Assembly: GCA_954871525.1 (NCBI GenBank)
Contig: OX940871.1
Span: 29,238,586-29,302,585 of the forward strand
Length of the DNA: 64,000 nucleotides
Origin: Parietaria judaica
Lineage: Eukaryota; Streptophyta; Magnoliopsida; Rosales; Urticaceae
Reading direction: 5' to 3'
The stretch's first letter is position 1, and each line of letters begins with the position of its first letter. The notes beneath the pieces were generated by a model, which saw only the letters and a program-made list of their open reading frames with translations, had not been told where the DNA came from and made no database searches. This document shows positions 52,082 through 62,668 of the stretch, one piece after another. The position numbers were made by a program, and so were the translations under genes.

Positions 52082-53283
52082 AATGTATAAGCTTTAAAAT
52101 CATTATTTTTTCAATTAGTTCAAAATTTAAGGTTGTAAAAAATGTAAAATAAAGAAATGCTTTAGCATTTCCTATTGCATTTCTCGTCAACAATTTAATC
52201 CTTGCATATTTTTGCATGAGAACTCTTGTTATATTCAAATTCCAATGTTTAAGCCCTAATATCATTATTTTTTCAATTGTTTCGAGTTTTAGGTCGTAAA
52301 CAATGTAAAATAAAGAAATGCTATAGTAAATGCTATTGCATTTCCTATGGAATTTAACGTCAACAATTTAATCCTTGTATATTTTTGCATGAGAACACTT
52401 GTAATATTAAAATTTCAATGTATAAGCCCTAAAATCATTATTTTTTATATTGGTTCAAAATTTAAGGTTGTAAAAAATGTAAAATAAAGAAATTCTATAA
52501 GAAATGCTATAGCATTTCCTATGGCATTTCTCGTCAACATTTTAATCCTTGCATATTTTTGCATGAGAACTCTTGTTATATTCAAATTCCAATGTATAAG
52601 CCCTAAAATATTTATTTTTTCAATTGGTTCGAAATTTTAGGTCGTAAACAATGTAAAATAAAGAAATGCTATAGGAAATGCTAGCATTTCCTATGGCATT
52701 TCTCGTCAACAATTTAATCCTTGCATATTTTTGCATGAGAACTCTTGTTATATTCAAATTCCAATGCATAAGCTTTAAAATCATTATTTTTTCAATTAGT
52801 TCGAAACTTAAGGTTGTAAAAAATGTAAAATAAAGAAATGCTATATGAAATGCTATAGCATTTCCTATGGCATTTCTCGTCAACAATATAATTCTTGCAT
52901 ATTTTTGCATGAGAACTCTTGTTATATTCAAATTCCAATGTATAAGCCCTAATATAATTATTTTATCAATTGGTTCGACTTTTAGGTCGTAAACAATGTA
53001 AAATAAAGAAATGCTATAGGAAATGCTATTGCATTTCCTATGGAATTTAACGTCAACAATTTAATCCTTGCATATTTTTGCATGAGAACACTTGTAATAT
53101 TAAAATTTCAATGTATAAGCCCTAAAATCATTATTTTTTCAATTGGTTCGAAATTTAAGGTTGTAAAAAATGTAAAATAAAGAAATGCTATAGGAAATGC
53201 TATAGCATTTCCTATGGCATTTCTCGTCAACATTTTAATCCTTGCATATTTTTGCATGAGAACTCTTGTTATATTCAAATTCC

Positions 53284-53395
53284 AATGTATAAGCCCTAAA
53301 ATCATTATTTTTTCAATTGGTTCGAAATTTTAGGTCGTAAACAATGTAAAATCCTTGCATATTTTGCATGAGAACTCTTGTTATATTCAAATTCC
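53284..53395 (+). repeat. Dyad-less 112-bp monomer, copy 5
   Basis: The same junction near 53,351. It is one base shorter at TGCATATTTTGCATG, which has one T fewer than usual. Confidence 0.92.
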
Positions 53396-54956
53396 AATGT
53401 ATAAGCTTTAAAATCATTATTTTTTCAATTAGTTCGAAATTTAAGGTTGTAAAAAATGTAAAATAAAGAAATGCTATAGGAAATGCTATAGCATTTCCTA
53501 TGGCATTTCTCCTCAACATTTTAATCCTTGCATATTTTTGCATGAGAACTCTTGTTATATTCAAATTCCAATGTATAAGCTTTAAAATAATTATTTTTTC
53601 AAATAGTTCGAAACTTAAAGTTGTAAAAAATGTAAAATAAAGAAATTCTATAAGAAATGCTATAGCATTTCCTATGGCATTTCTCGTCAACAATTTAATC
53701 CTTGCATATTTTTGCATGAGAACTCTTGTTATATTCAAATTTAAATGAATAAGCCATAATCTCATTATTTTTTCAATTGGTTCGACTTTTAGGTCGTAAA
53801 CAATGTAAAATAAAGAAATGCTATAGGAAATGCTAGCATTTCCTATGGCATTTCTCGTCAATAATTTAATCCTTGCATATTTTTGCATGAGAACTCTTGT
53901 TATATTAAAATTCCAATGTATAAGCTTTAAAATCTTTATTTTTTCAATTAGTTTGAAATTTAAGGTTGTAAAAAATGTAAAATAAAGAAATGCTATAGGA
54001 AATGCTATAGCATTTCCTATGGCATTTCTCGTCAACAATTTAATCTTTGCATATTTTTGCATGAGAACTCTTGTTATATTCAAATTCCAATGTATAAGCC
54101 CTAATATCATTATTTTTTCAATTGGTTCGACTTTTAGGTCGTAAATAATGTAAAATAAAGAAATGCTATAGGGAATTCTATTGCATTTCCTATGGAATTT
54201 AACGTCAACAATTTAATCCTTGCATATTTTTGCATGAGAACACTTGTAATATTAAAATTTCAATATATAAGCCCTAAAATCATTATTTTTTCAATTGGTT
54301 CGAAATTTAAGGTTGTAAAAAATGTAAAATAAAGAAATGCTATAGGAAATGCTATAGCATTTCCTATGGCATTTCTCGTCAACATTTTAATCCTTGCATA
54401 TTTTTGCATGAGAACTCTTGTTATATTCAAATTCCAATGTATAAGCCCTAAAATAATTATTTTTTCAATTGGTTCAAAATTTTAGGTCGTAAACAATGTA
54501 AAATAAAGAAATGCGATAGGAAATGCTAGCATTTCCTATGGCATTTTTCTCGTCAACAATTTAATCCTTGCATATTTTTGCATGAGAACTCTTGTTATAT
54601 TCAAAATCCAATGTATAAGCTTTAAAATAATTATTTTTTCAAATAGTTCGAAACTTAAGGTTGTAAAAAATGTAAAATAAAGAAATTCTATAAGAAATGC
54701 TATAGCATTTCCTATGGCATTTCTCGTCAACAATTTAATCCTTGCATATTTTTGCATGAGAACTCTTGTTATATTAAAATTCCAATGTATAAGCCCTAAT
54801 ATCATTATTTTTTCAATTGGTTCGACTTTTAGGTCGTAAACAATGTAAAATAAAGAAATGTTATAGGAAATGCTATAGCATTTCCTATGGCATTTCTCGT
54901 CAACATTTTAATCATTGCATATTTTTGCATGAGAACTCTTGTTATATTCAAATTCC

Positions 54957-55069
54957 AATGTATAAGCCCTAAAATCATTATTTTTTCAATTGGTTCGAAA
55001 TTTTAGGTCGTAAACAATGTAAAATCCTTGCATATTTTTGCATGAGAACTCTTGTTATATTCAAATTCC
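54957..55069 (+). repeat. Dyad-less 113-bp monomer, copy 6
   Basis: The same junction near 55,022. It is the last copy I see; the type is absent from the regular 693-bp array to the right. Confidence 0.92.
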
Positions 55070-55751
55070 AATGTATAAGCTTTAAATTCATTATTTTTTC
55101 TATTAGTTCGAAATTTAAGGTTGTAAAAAATGTAAAATAAAGAAATGCTATAGTAAATGCTATAGCATTTCCTATGGCATTTCTCGTCAATAATTTAATC
55201 CTTGCATATTTTTGCATGAGAACTCTTGTTATAGTCAAATTTAAATGAATAAGCCATAATCTCATTATTTTTTCAATTGGTTCGACTTTTAGGTCGTAAA
55301 CAATGTAAAATAAAGAAATGCTATTGCATTTCCTATGGAATTTAACGTCAACAATTTAATCCTTGCATATTTTTGCCTGAGAACACTTGTAATATTAAAA
55401 TTTCAATGTATAAGCCCTAAAATCATTATTTTTTCAATTGGTTCGAAATTTAAGGTTGTAAAAAATGTAAAATAAAGAAATGCTATAGGAAATGTTATAG
55501 CATTTCCTATGGCATTTCTCGTCAACAATTTAATCCTTGCATATTTTTGCATGAGAACTCTTGTTATATTCAAATTCCAATGTATAAGCCCTAATATCAT
55601 TATTTTTTCAATTGGTTCGACTTTTAGGTCGTAAACAATGTAAAATAAAGAAATGCTATAGGAAATTCTATTGCATTTCCTATGGAATTTGACGTCAATA
55701 AATTAATCCTTGCATATTTTTGCATGAGAACACTTGTAATATTAAAATTTC

Positions 55752-56432
55752 AATATATAAGCCCTAAAATCATTATTTTTTCAATTGGTTCGAAATTTAA
55801 GGTTGTAAAAAATGTAAAATAAAGAAATGCTATAGGAAATGTTATAGCATTTCCTATGGCATTTCTCGTCAACATTTTAATCCTTGCATATTTTTGCATG
55901 AGAACTCTTGTTATATTCAAATTCCAATGTATAAGCCCTAAAATCATTATTTTTTCAATTGGTTCGAAGTTTTAGGTCGTAAACAATGTAAAATAAAGAA
56001 ATGCTATAGGAAATGCTAGCATTTCCTATGGCATTTCTCGTCAACAATTTTATCCTTGCATATTTTTTCATGAGAACTCTTGTTATATTAAAATTCCAAT
56101 GTATAAGCTTTAAAATCTTTATTTTTTCAATTAGTTCGAAATTTAAGGTTGTAACAAATGTAAAATAAAGAAATGCTATAGCATTTCCTATGGCATTTCT
56201 CGTCAACAATTTAATCCTTGCATATTTTTGCATGAGAACTCTTGTTATATTCAAATTCCAATGTATAAGCCCTAATATCATTATTTTTTCAATTGGTTCG
56301 ACTTTTAGGTTGTAAATAATGTAAAATAAAGAAATGCTATAGGAAATTCTATTGCATTTCCTATGGAATTTAACGTCAACAATTTAATCCTTGCATATTT
56401 TTTCATGAGAACACTTGTAATATTAAAATTTC
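55752..56432 (+). repeat. HOR unit 1 (681 bp)
   Basis: M1-M2-M3-M4 with a 12-bp deletion in the M3 dyad near 56,170 (GAAATGCTATAGCATTTCC, inner palindrome only). Its M4 has the TTGTAAATAATG variant. Confidence 0.92.
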
Positions 56433-57125
56433 AATATATAAACCCCAAAATCATTATTTTTTCAATTGGTTCGAAATTTAAGGTTGTAAAAAATGTAAAA
56501 TAAAGAAATGCTATAGGAAATGCTATAGCATTTCCTATGGCATTTCTCGTCAACATTTTAATCCTTGCATATTTTTGCATGAGAACTCTTGTTATATTCA
56601 AATTCCAATGTATAAGCCCTAAAATCATTATTTTTTCAATTGGTTCGAAATTTTAGGTCGTAAACAATGTAAAATAAAGAAATGCTATAGGAAATGCTAG
56701 CATTTCCTATGGCATTTCTCGTCAACAATTTTATCCTTTCATATTTTTGAATGAGAACTCTTGTTATATTCAAATTCTAATGTATAAGCTTTAAAATCAT
56801 TATTTTTTCAATTAGTTCGAAATTTAAGGTTGTAAAAAATGTAAAATAAAGAAATGCCATAGGAAATGCTATAGCATTTCCTATGGCATTTCTCGTCAAC
56901 AATTTAATCCTTGCATATTTTTGCATGAGAACTCTTGTTATATTCAAATTCCAATGTATAAGCCCTAATATAATTATTTTTTCAATTGGTTCGACTTTTA
57001 GGTCGTAAACAATGTAAAATAAAGAAATGCTATAGGAAATGCTATTGCATTTCCCATGGAATTTAACGTCAACAATTTAATCCTTGCATATTTTTGCATG
57101 AGAACACTTGTAATATTAAAATTTC
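56433..57125 (+). repeat. HOR unit 2 (693 bp)
   Basis: Full unit. M2 has CAATTTTATCCTTTCATATT and TTTGAATGAG, M3 has the AATCATT form, and M4 has CATTTCCCATGG. Confidence 0.93.
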
Positions 57126-57135
57126 AATATATAAG

Positions 57136-57142
57136 CCCTAAA
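57136..57142 (+). repeat. CCCTAAA heptamer, one per most monomers
   Basis: The heptamer CCCTAAA, identical to the common plant telomere repeat unit, lies in the AAGCCCTAAAATC segment of most monomers. It is a single copy, never tandem, so it is not telomeric sequence as such. It is replaced by CTTTAAA in M3-like monomers and by CCCTAAT in M4. A 7-bp match in an A/T-rich unit can arise by chance; it is marked here as a landmark. Confidence 0.6.
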
Positions 57143-57197
57143 ATCATTATTTTTTCAATTGGTTCGAAATTTAAGGTTGTAAAAAATGTAAAATAAA

Positions 57198-57239
57198 GAA
57201 ATGCTATAGGAAATGCTATAGCATTTCCTATGGCATTTC
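57198..57239. repeat. 42-bp near-perfect inverted repeat (one per monomer)
   Basis: The left arm is 57198-57218 and the right arm 57219-57239, with no spacer. The central 22 bp, built from AGGAAATGCTA and its reverse complement, is a perfect palindrome. Over the full 42 bp only one base pair fails to match: left ATGCTATAGG against right CCTATGGCAT. Each arm also holds a tandem duplication of AAATGCTATAGG. Nearly every monomer carries this dyad or a close variant. It could extrude as a cruciform or bind a dimeric protein; neither is shown by sequence alone. Confidence 0.95.
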
Positions 57240-57299
57240 TCGTCAACATTTTAATCCTTGCATATTTTTGCATGAGAACTCTTGTTATATTCAAATTCC

Positions 57300-57471
57300 A
57301 ATGTATAAGCCCTAAAATCATTATTTTTTCAATTGGTTCGAAATTTTAGGTCGTAAACAATGTAAAATAAAGAAATGCTATAGGAAATGCTAGCATTTCC
57401 TATGGCATTTCTCGTCAACAATTTAATCCTTGCATATTTTTGCATGAGAACTCTTGTTATATTAAAATTCC
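57300..57471 (+). repeat. Reference monomer type M2, 172 bp
   Basis: The second monomer of the four-monomer unit. It carries AAATTTTAGGTCGTAAAC in place of the M1 form, and a dyad shortened by 2 bp at its centre (GCTAGC instead of GCTATAGC, at 57383-57400). It ends with CAACAATTTAATCC here, or CAATTTTATCC in most other units. The 2-bp shortening shifts the minus-strand reading frame. Confidence 0.92.
57383..57400. repeat. Shortened palindrome variant GGAAATGCTAGCATTTCC
   Basis: This is the M2 form of the dyad. Two bases are lost at the exact centre, so GCTATAGC becomes GCTAGC and the 18 bp remain a perfect palindrome. The same form occurs in many other places, for example in the monomers near 7,055, 9,490, 14,520 and 20,555. 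The change keeps the symmetry, which is what loss of a TA unit at the centre would give. Confidence 0.93.
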
Positions 57472-57645
57472 AATGTATAAGCTTTAAAATCTTTATTTTT
57501 TCAATTAGTTCGAAATTTAAGGTTGTAAAAAATGTAAAATAAAGAAATGCTATAGGAAATGCTATAGCATTTCCTATGGCATTTCTCGTCAACAATTTAA
57601 TCCTTGCATATTTTTGCATGAGAACTCTTGTTATATTCAAATTCC
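57472..57645 (+). repeat. Reference monomer type M3, 174 bp
   Basis: The third monomer of the four-monomer unit. It is marked by AAGCTTTAAAATCTTT where other types have AAGCCCTAAAATCATT, and by CAATTAGTTCGAA instead of CAATTGGTTCGAA. It has therefore lost the CCCTAAA heptamer. GCTTTAAAATC monomers are also scattered through about 14-42 kb, so this type existed before the 693-bp unit was amplified. Confidence 0.92.
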
Positions 57646-57818
57646 AATGTATAAGCCCTAATATCATTATTTTTTCAATTGGTTCAACTTTTAGGTCGTA
57701 AACAATGTAAAATAAAGAAATGCTATAGGAAATTCTATTGCATTTCCTATGGAATTTGACGTCAACAATTTAATCCTTGCATATTTTTGCATGAGAACAC
57801 TTGTAATATTAAAATTTC
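57646..57818 (+). repeat. Reference monomer type M4, 173 bp
   Basis: The fourth monomer of the unit. It is marked by GCCCTAATATCATT, a one-base-shorter CACTTTTAGG-like segment (here TTCAACTTTTAGG), a dyad weakened to GGAAATTCTATTGCATTTCC, GGAATTTGACGTCAAC or GGAATTTAACGTCAAC in place of GGCATTTCTCGTCAAC, and GAACACTTGTAATATTAAAA at the end. It is the most diverged of the four types. Related copies with TTCGACTTTTAGG occur further left, for example near 5,968, 13,241 and 44,118. Confidence 0.92.
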
Positions 57819-58511
57819 AATATATAAGCCCTAAAATCATTATTTTTTCAATTGGGTCGAAATTTAAGGTTGTAAAAAATGTAAAATAAAGAAATGCTAT
57901 AAGAAATGTTATAGCATTTCCTATGGCATTTCTCGTCAACATTTTAATCCTTGCATATTTTTGCATGAGAACTCTTGTTATATTCAAATTCCAATGTATA
58001 AGCCCTAAAATCATTATTTTTTCAATTGGTTCGAAATTTTAGGTCGTAAACAATGTAAAATAAAGAAATGCTATAGGAAATGCTAGCATTTCCTATGGCA
58101 TTTCTCGTCAACAATTTTATCCTTGCATATTTTTGCATGAGAACTCTTGTTATATTAAAATTCCAATGTATAAGCTTTAAAATCTTTATTTTTTCAATTA
58201 GTTCGAAATTTAAGGTTGTAAAAGATGTAAAATAAAGAAATGCTATAGGAAATGCTATAGCATTTCCTATGGCATTTCTCGTCAACAATTTAATCCTTGC
58301 ATATTTTTGCATGAGAACTCTTGTTATATTCAAATTCCAATGTATAAGCCCTAATATCATTATTTTTTCAATTGGTTCGACTTTTAGGTTGTAAATAATG
58401 TAAAATAAAGAAATGCTATAGGAAATTCTATTGCATTTCCTATGGAATTTAACGTCAACAATTTAATCATTGCATATTTTTGCATGAGAACACTTGTAAT
58501 ATTAAAATTTC
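57819..58511 (+). repeat. HOR unit 4 (693 bp)
   Basis: M1 has CAATTGGGTCG and AAGAAATGTTATAGC, and M4 has TTGTAAATAATG. The same set, with one further change, occurs in unit 8. Confidence 0.93.
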
Positions 58512-59206
58512 AATATATAAGCCCTAAAATCATTATTTTTTCAATTGGTTCGAAATTTAAGGTTGTAAAAAATGTAAAATAAAGAAATGCTATATGAAAT
58601 GCTATAGCATTTCCTATGGCATATCTCGTCAACATTTTAATCCTTGCATATTTTTGCATGAGAACTCTTGTTATATTCAAATTCCAATGTATAAGCCCTA
58701 AAATCATTATTTTTTCAATTGGTTCGAAATTTTAGGTCGTAAACAATGTAAAATAAAGAAATGCTATAGGAAATGCTATAGCATTTCCTATGGCATTTCT
58801 CGTCAACAATTTAATCCTTGCGTATTTTTGCATGAGAACTCTTGTTATATTCAAATTCCAATGTATAAGCATTAAAATATTTATTTTTTCAATTAGTTCG
58901 AAATTTAAGGTTGTAAAAAATGTAAAATAAAGAAATGCTATAGGAAATGCTATAGCATTTCCTATGGCATTTCTCGTCAACAATTTAATCCTTGCATATT
59001 TTTGCATGAGAACTCTTGTTATATTCAAATTCCAATGTATAAGCCCTAATATCATTATTTTTTCAATTGGTTCGACTTTTAGGTTGTAAATAATGTAAAA
59101 TAAAGAAATGCTATAGGAAATTCTATTGCATTTCCTATGGAATTTAACGTCAACAATTTAATCCTTGCATATTTTTGCATGAGAACACTTGTAATATTAA
59201 AATTTC
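58512..59206 (+). repeat. HOR unit 5 (695 bp)
   Basis: Two bases longer because its M2 has the full GCTATAGC dyad rather than GCTAGC. M1 has GCTATATGAAATGC and GGCATATCTCG. Confidence 0.93.
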
Positions 59207-59899
59207 AATATATAAGCCCTAAAATCATTATTTTTTCAATTGGTTCGAAATTTAAGGTTGTAAAAAATGTAAAATAAAGAAATGCTATATGAAATGCTAT
59301 AGCATTTCCTATGGCATATCTCGTCAACATTTTAATCCTTGCATATTTTTGCATGAGAACTCTTGTTATATTCAAATTCCAATGTATAAGCCCTAAAATC
59401 ATTATTTTTTCAATTGGTTCGAAATTTTAGGTCGTAAACAATGTAAAATAAAGAAATGCTATAGGAAATGCTAGCATTTCCTATGGCATTTCTCGTCAAC
59501 AATTTTATCCTTTCACATTTTTGCATGAGAACTCTTGTTATATTCAAATTCTAATGTATAAGCTTTAAAATCATTATTTTTTCAATTAGTTCGAAATTTA
59601 AGGTTGTAAAAAATGTAAAATAAAGAAATGCTATAGGAAATGCTATAGCATTTCCTATGGCATTTATCGTCAACAATTTAATCCTTGCATATTTTTGCAT
59701 GAGAACTCTTGTTATATTAAAATTCCAATGTATAAGCCCTAATATCATTATTTTTTCAATTGGTTCGACTTTTAGGTCGTAAACAATGTAAAATAAAGAA
59801 ATGCTATAGGAAATGCTATTGCATTTCCTATGGAATTTGACGTCAACAATTTAATCCTTGCATATTTTTGCATGAGAACACTTGTAATATTAAAATTTC
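59207..59899 (+). repeat. HOR unit 6 (693 bp)
   Basis: M1 has the GCTATATGAAATGC and GGCATATCTCG variants, M2 has CCTTTCACATT, M3 has the AATCATT form and GGCATTTATCG, and M4 has GGAATTTGACGTC. Confidence 0.93.
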
Positions 59900-60592
59900 A
59901 ATATATAAGCCCTAAAATCATTATTTTTTCAATTGGGTCGAAATTTAAGGTTGTAAAAAATGTAAAATAAAGAAATGCTATAGGAAATGCTATAGCATTT
60001 CCTATGGCATTTCTCGTCAACATTTTAATCCTTGCATATTTTTGCATGAGAACTCTTGTTATATTCAAATTCCAATGTATAAGCCCTAAAATCATTATTT
60101 TTTCTATTGGTTCGAAATTTTAGGTCGTAAACAATGTAAAATAAAGAAATGCTATAGGAAATGCTAGCATTTCCTATGGCATTTCTCGTCAACAATTTTA
60201 TCCTTGCATATTTTTGCATGAGAACTCTTGTTATATTAAAATTCCAATGTACAAGCTTAAAAATCTTTATTTTTTCAATTAGTTCGAAATTTAAGGTTGT
60301 AAAAAATGTAAAATAAAGAAATGCTATAGGAAATGCTATAGCATTTCCTATGGCATTTCTCGTCAACAATTTAATCCTTGCATATTTTTGCATGAGAACT
60401 CTTGTTATATTCAAATTCCAATGTATAAGCCCTAATATCATTATTTTTTCAATTGGTTCAACTTTTAGGTCGTAAACAATGTAAAATAAAGAAATGCTAT
60501 AGGAAATTCTATTGCATTTCCTATGGAATTTGACGTCAACAATTTAATCCTTGCATATTTTTGCATGAGAACACTTGTAATATTAAAATTTC
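59900..60592 (+). repeat. HOR unit 7 (693 bp)
   Basis: M1 has CAATTGGGTCG, M2 has TTTCTATTGG, M3 has AAGCTTAAAAATC, and M4 has the TTCAACTTTTAGG and TTTGACGTC pair seen in unit 3. Confidence 0.93.
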
Positions 60593-61285
60593 AATATATA
60601 AGCCCTAAAATCATTATTTTTTCAATTGGGTTGAAATTTAAGGTTGTAAAAAATGTAAAATAAAGAAATGCTATAGGAAATGTTATAGCATTTCCTATGG
60701 CATTTCTCGTCAACATTTTAATCCTTGCATATTTTTGCTTGAGAACTCTTGTTATATTCAAATTCCAATGTATAAGCCCTAAAATCATTATTTTTTCAAT
60801 TGGTTCGAAATTTTAGGTCGTAAACAATGTAAAATAAAGAAATGCTATAGGAAATGCTAGCATTTCCTATGGCATTTCTCGTCAACAATTTTATCCTTGC
60901 ATATTTTTGCATGAGAACTCTTGTTATATTAAAATTCCAATGTATAAGCTTTAAAATCTTTATTTTTTCAATTAGTTCGAAATTTAAGGTTGTAAAAAAT
61001 GTAAAATAAAGAAATGTTATAGGAAATGCTATAGCATTTCCTATGGCATTTCTCGTCAACAATTTAATCCTTGCATATTTTTGCATGAGAACTCTTGTTA
61101 TATTCAAATTCCAATGTATAAGCCCTAATATCATTATTTTTTCAATTGGTTCGACTTTTAGGTTGTAAATAATGTAAAATAAAGAAATGCTATAGGAAAT
61201 TCTATTGCATTTCCTATGGAATTTAATGTCAACAATTTAATCCTTGCATATTTTTGCATGAGAACACTTGTAATATTAAAATTTC
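60593..61285 (+). repeat. HOR unit 8 (693 bp)
   Basis: M1 has CAATTGGGTTG and AAATGTTATAGC, and M4 has TTGTAAATAATG and GGAATTTAATGTC. It is closest to unit 4. Confidence 0.93.
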
Positions 61286-61978
61286 AATATATAAGCCCTA
61301 AAATCATTATTTTTTCAATTGGTTCGAAATTTAAGGTTGTAAAAAATGTAAAATAAAGAAATGCTATATGAAATGCTATAGCATTTCCTATGGCATATCT
61401 CGTCAACATTTTAATCCTTGCATATTTTTGCATGAGAACTCTTGTTATATTCAAATTCCAATGTATAAGCCCTAAAATCATTATTTTTTCAATTGGTTCG
61501 AAATTTTAGGTCGTAAACAATGTAAAATAAAGAAATGCTATAGGAAATGCTAGCATTTCCTATGGCATTTCTCGTCAACAATTTTATCCTTTCATATTTT
61601 TGCATGAGAACTCTTGTTATATTCAAATTCTAATGTATAAGCTTTAAAATCATTATTTTTTCAATTAGTTCGAAATTTAAGGTTGTAAAAAATGTAAAAT
61701 AAAGAAATGCTATAGGAAATGCTATAGCATTTCCTATGGCATTTATCGTCAACAATTTAATCCTTGCATATTTTTGCATGAGAACTCTTGTTATATTAAA
61801 ATTCCAATGTATAAGCCCTAATATCATTATTTTTTCAATTGGTTCGACTTTTAGGTCGTAAACAATGTAAAATAAAGAAATGCTATAGGAAATGCTATTG
61901 CATTTCCTATGGAATTTAACGTCAACAATTTAATCCTTGCATATTTTTGCATGAGAACACTTGTAATATTAAAATTTC
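61286..61978 (+). repeat. HOR unit 9 (693 bp)
   Basis: M1 has GCTATATGAAATGC and GGCATATCTCG, M2 has CCTTTCATATT, and M3 has the AATCATT form and GGCATTTATCG. It is very close to unit 6. Confidence 0.93.
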
Positions 61979-62668
61979 AATATATAAGCCCTAAAATCAT
62001 TATTTTTTCAATTGGTTCGAAATTTAAGGTTGTAAAAAATGTAAAATAAAGAAATGCTATAGGAAATGCTATAGCATTTCCTATGGCATTTCTCGTCAAC
62101 ATTTTAATCCTTGCATATTTTTGCATGAGAACTCTTGTTATATTCAAATTCCAATGTATAAGCCTAAAATCATTATTTTTTCAATTGGTTCGAAATTTTA
62201 GGTCGTAAACAATGTAAAATAAAGAAATGCTATAGGAAATGCTAGCATTTCCTATGGCATTTCTCGTCAACAATTTTATCCTTTCATATTTTTGCATGAG
62301 AACTCTTGTTATATTCAAATTCCAATGTATAAGCTTTAAAATCTTTATTTTTTCAATTAGTTCGAAATTTAAGGTTGTAAAAAATGTAAAATAAAGAAAT
62401 GCTATAGGAAATGCTAGCATTTCCTATGGCATTTCTCGTCAACAATTTAATCCTTGCATATTTTTGCATGAGAACTCTTGTTATATTAAAATTCCAATGT
62501 ATAAGCCCTAATATCATTATTTTTTCAATTGGTTCGACTTTTAGGTTGTAAACAATGTAAAATAAAGAAATGCTATAGGAAATTCTATTGCATTTCCTAT
62601 GGAATTTAACGTCAACAATTTAATCCTTGCATATTTTTGCATGAGAACACTTGTAAGATTAAAATTTC
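61979..62668 (+). repeat. HOR unit 10 (690 bp)
   Basis: M2 starts with AAGCCTAAAATC, which is one C shorter. M3 has taken the short GCTAGC dyad normally found in M2. Together these account for the 3-bp shortening. Confidence 0.92.

Larger units (their letters stand above)
51238..55751 (+). repeat. Transitional zone with irregular M1-M4 order
   Basis: Monomers recognisable as M1-, M2-, M3- and M4-like appear, but with dyad-less monomers, collapsed dyads and uneven order. Pairs of rare markers show local copying: TTCAAATAGTTCGAAAC at about 53,595 and 54,635 (offset 1,040 bp), and TTAAATGAATAAGCCATAAT at 53741 and 55241 (offset 1,500 bp). M4-like markers recur at roughly 600-800 bp. I read this as a decayed or ancestral form of the 693-bp repeat. 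Confidence 0.82.
57126..57299 (+). repeat. Reference monomer type M1, 174 bp
   Basis: This copy is used as a reference because it is full length and close to the common form. Landmarks in order: AATATATAAG, CCCTAAA, a T6 tract, CAATTGGTTCGAA, the variant AATTTAAGGTTG, an A6 tract, the 42-bp dyad at 57198-57239, CTCGTCAACATTTTAATCC, TGCATATTTTTGCATGAG, and GAACTCTTGTTATATTC. M1 is told apart from its neighbours by AATATATAAG at the start and CAACATTTTAATCC after the dyad. It opens each four-monomer unit of the right-hand array. Confidence 0.93.
57126..57818 (+). repeat. HOR unit 3 (693 bp), reference unit
   Basis: Full unit used to define M1-M4. Its M4 carries TTCAACTTTTAGG and GGAATTTGACGTC, a pair of variants shared with unit 7, four units downstream. 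Confidence 0.94.

Noticed and set aside
57136..57142. Interstitial telomere repeat
   Set aside because: CCCTAAA occurs singly, 174 bp apart, never in tandem. It is kept only as a low-interest observation.
57163..57173. GGTTCGAAATT as an RNA polymerase III B box or tRNA/SINE remnant
   Set aside because: It resembles the GGTTCGAnTCC core only in the first eight bases. No A box at a proper distance, no tRNA fold and no SINE tail are seen in the monomer.
57164..57180. CENP-B box (nTTCGnnnnAnnCGGGn)
   Set aside because: TTCG is present in GGTTCGAAATTTAAGG, but the required downstream A and CGGG are absent: the sequence has T and AAGG there.
57126..57299. Assignment to a named plant, insect or trypanosome satellite family of 170-180 bp
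   Set aside because: The length matches several known families, but I do not recognise this sequence as any of them. A name would be a guess without a database search.
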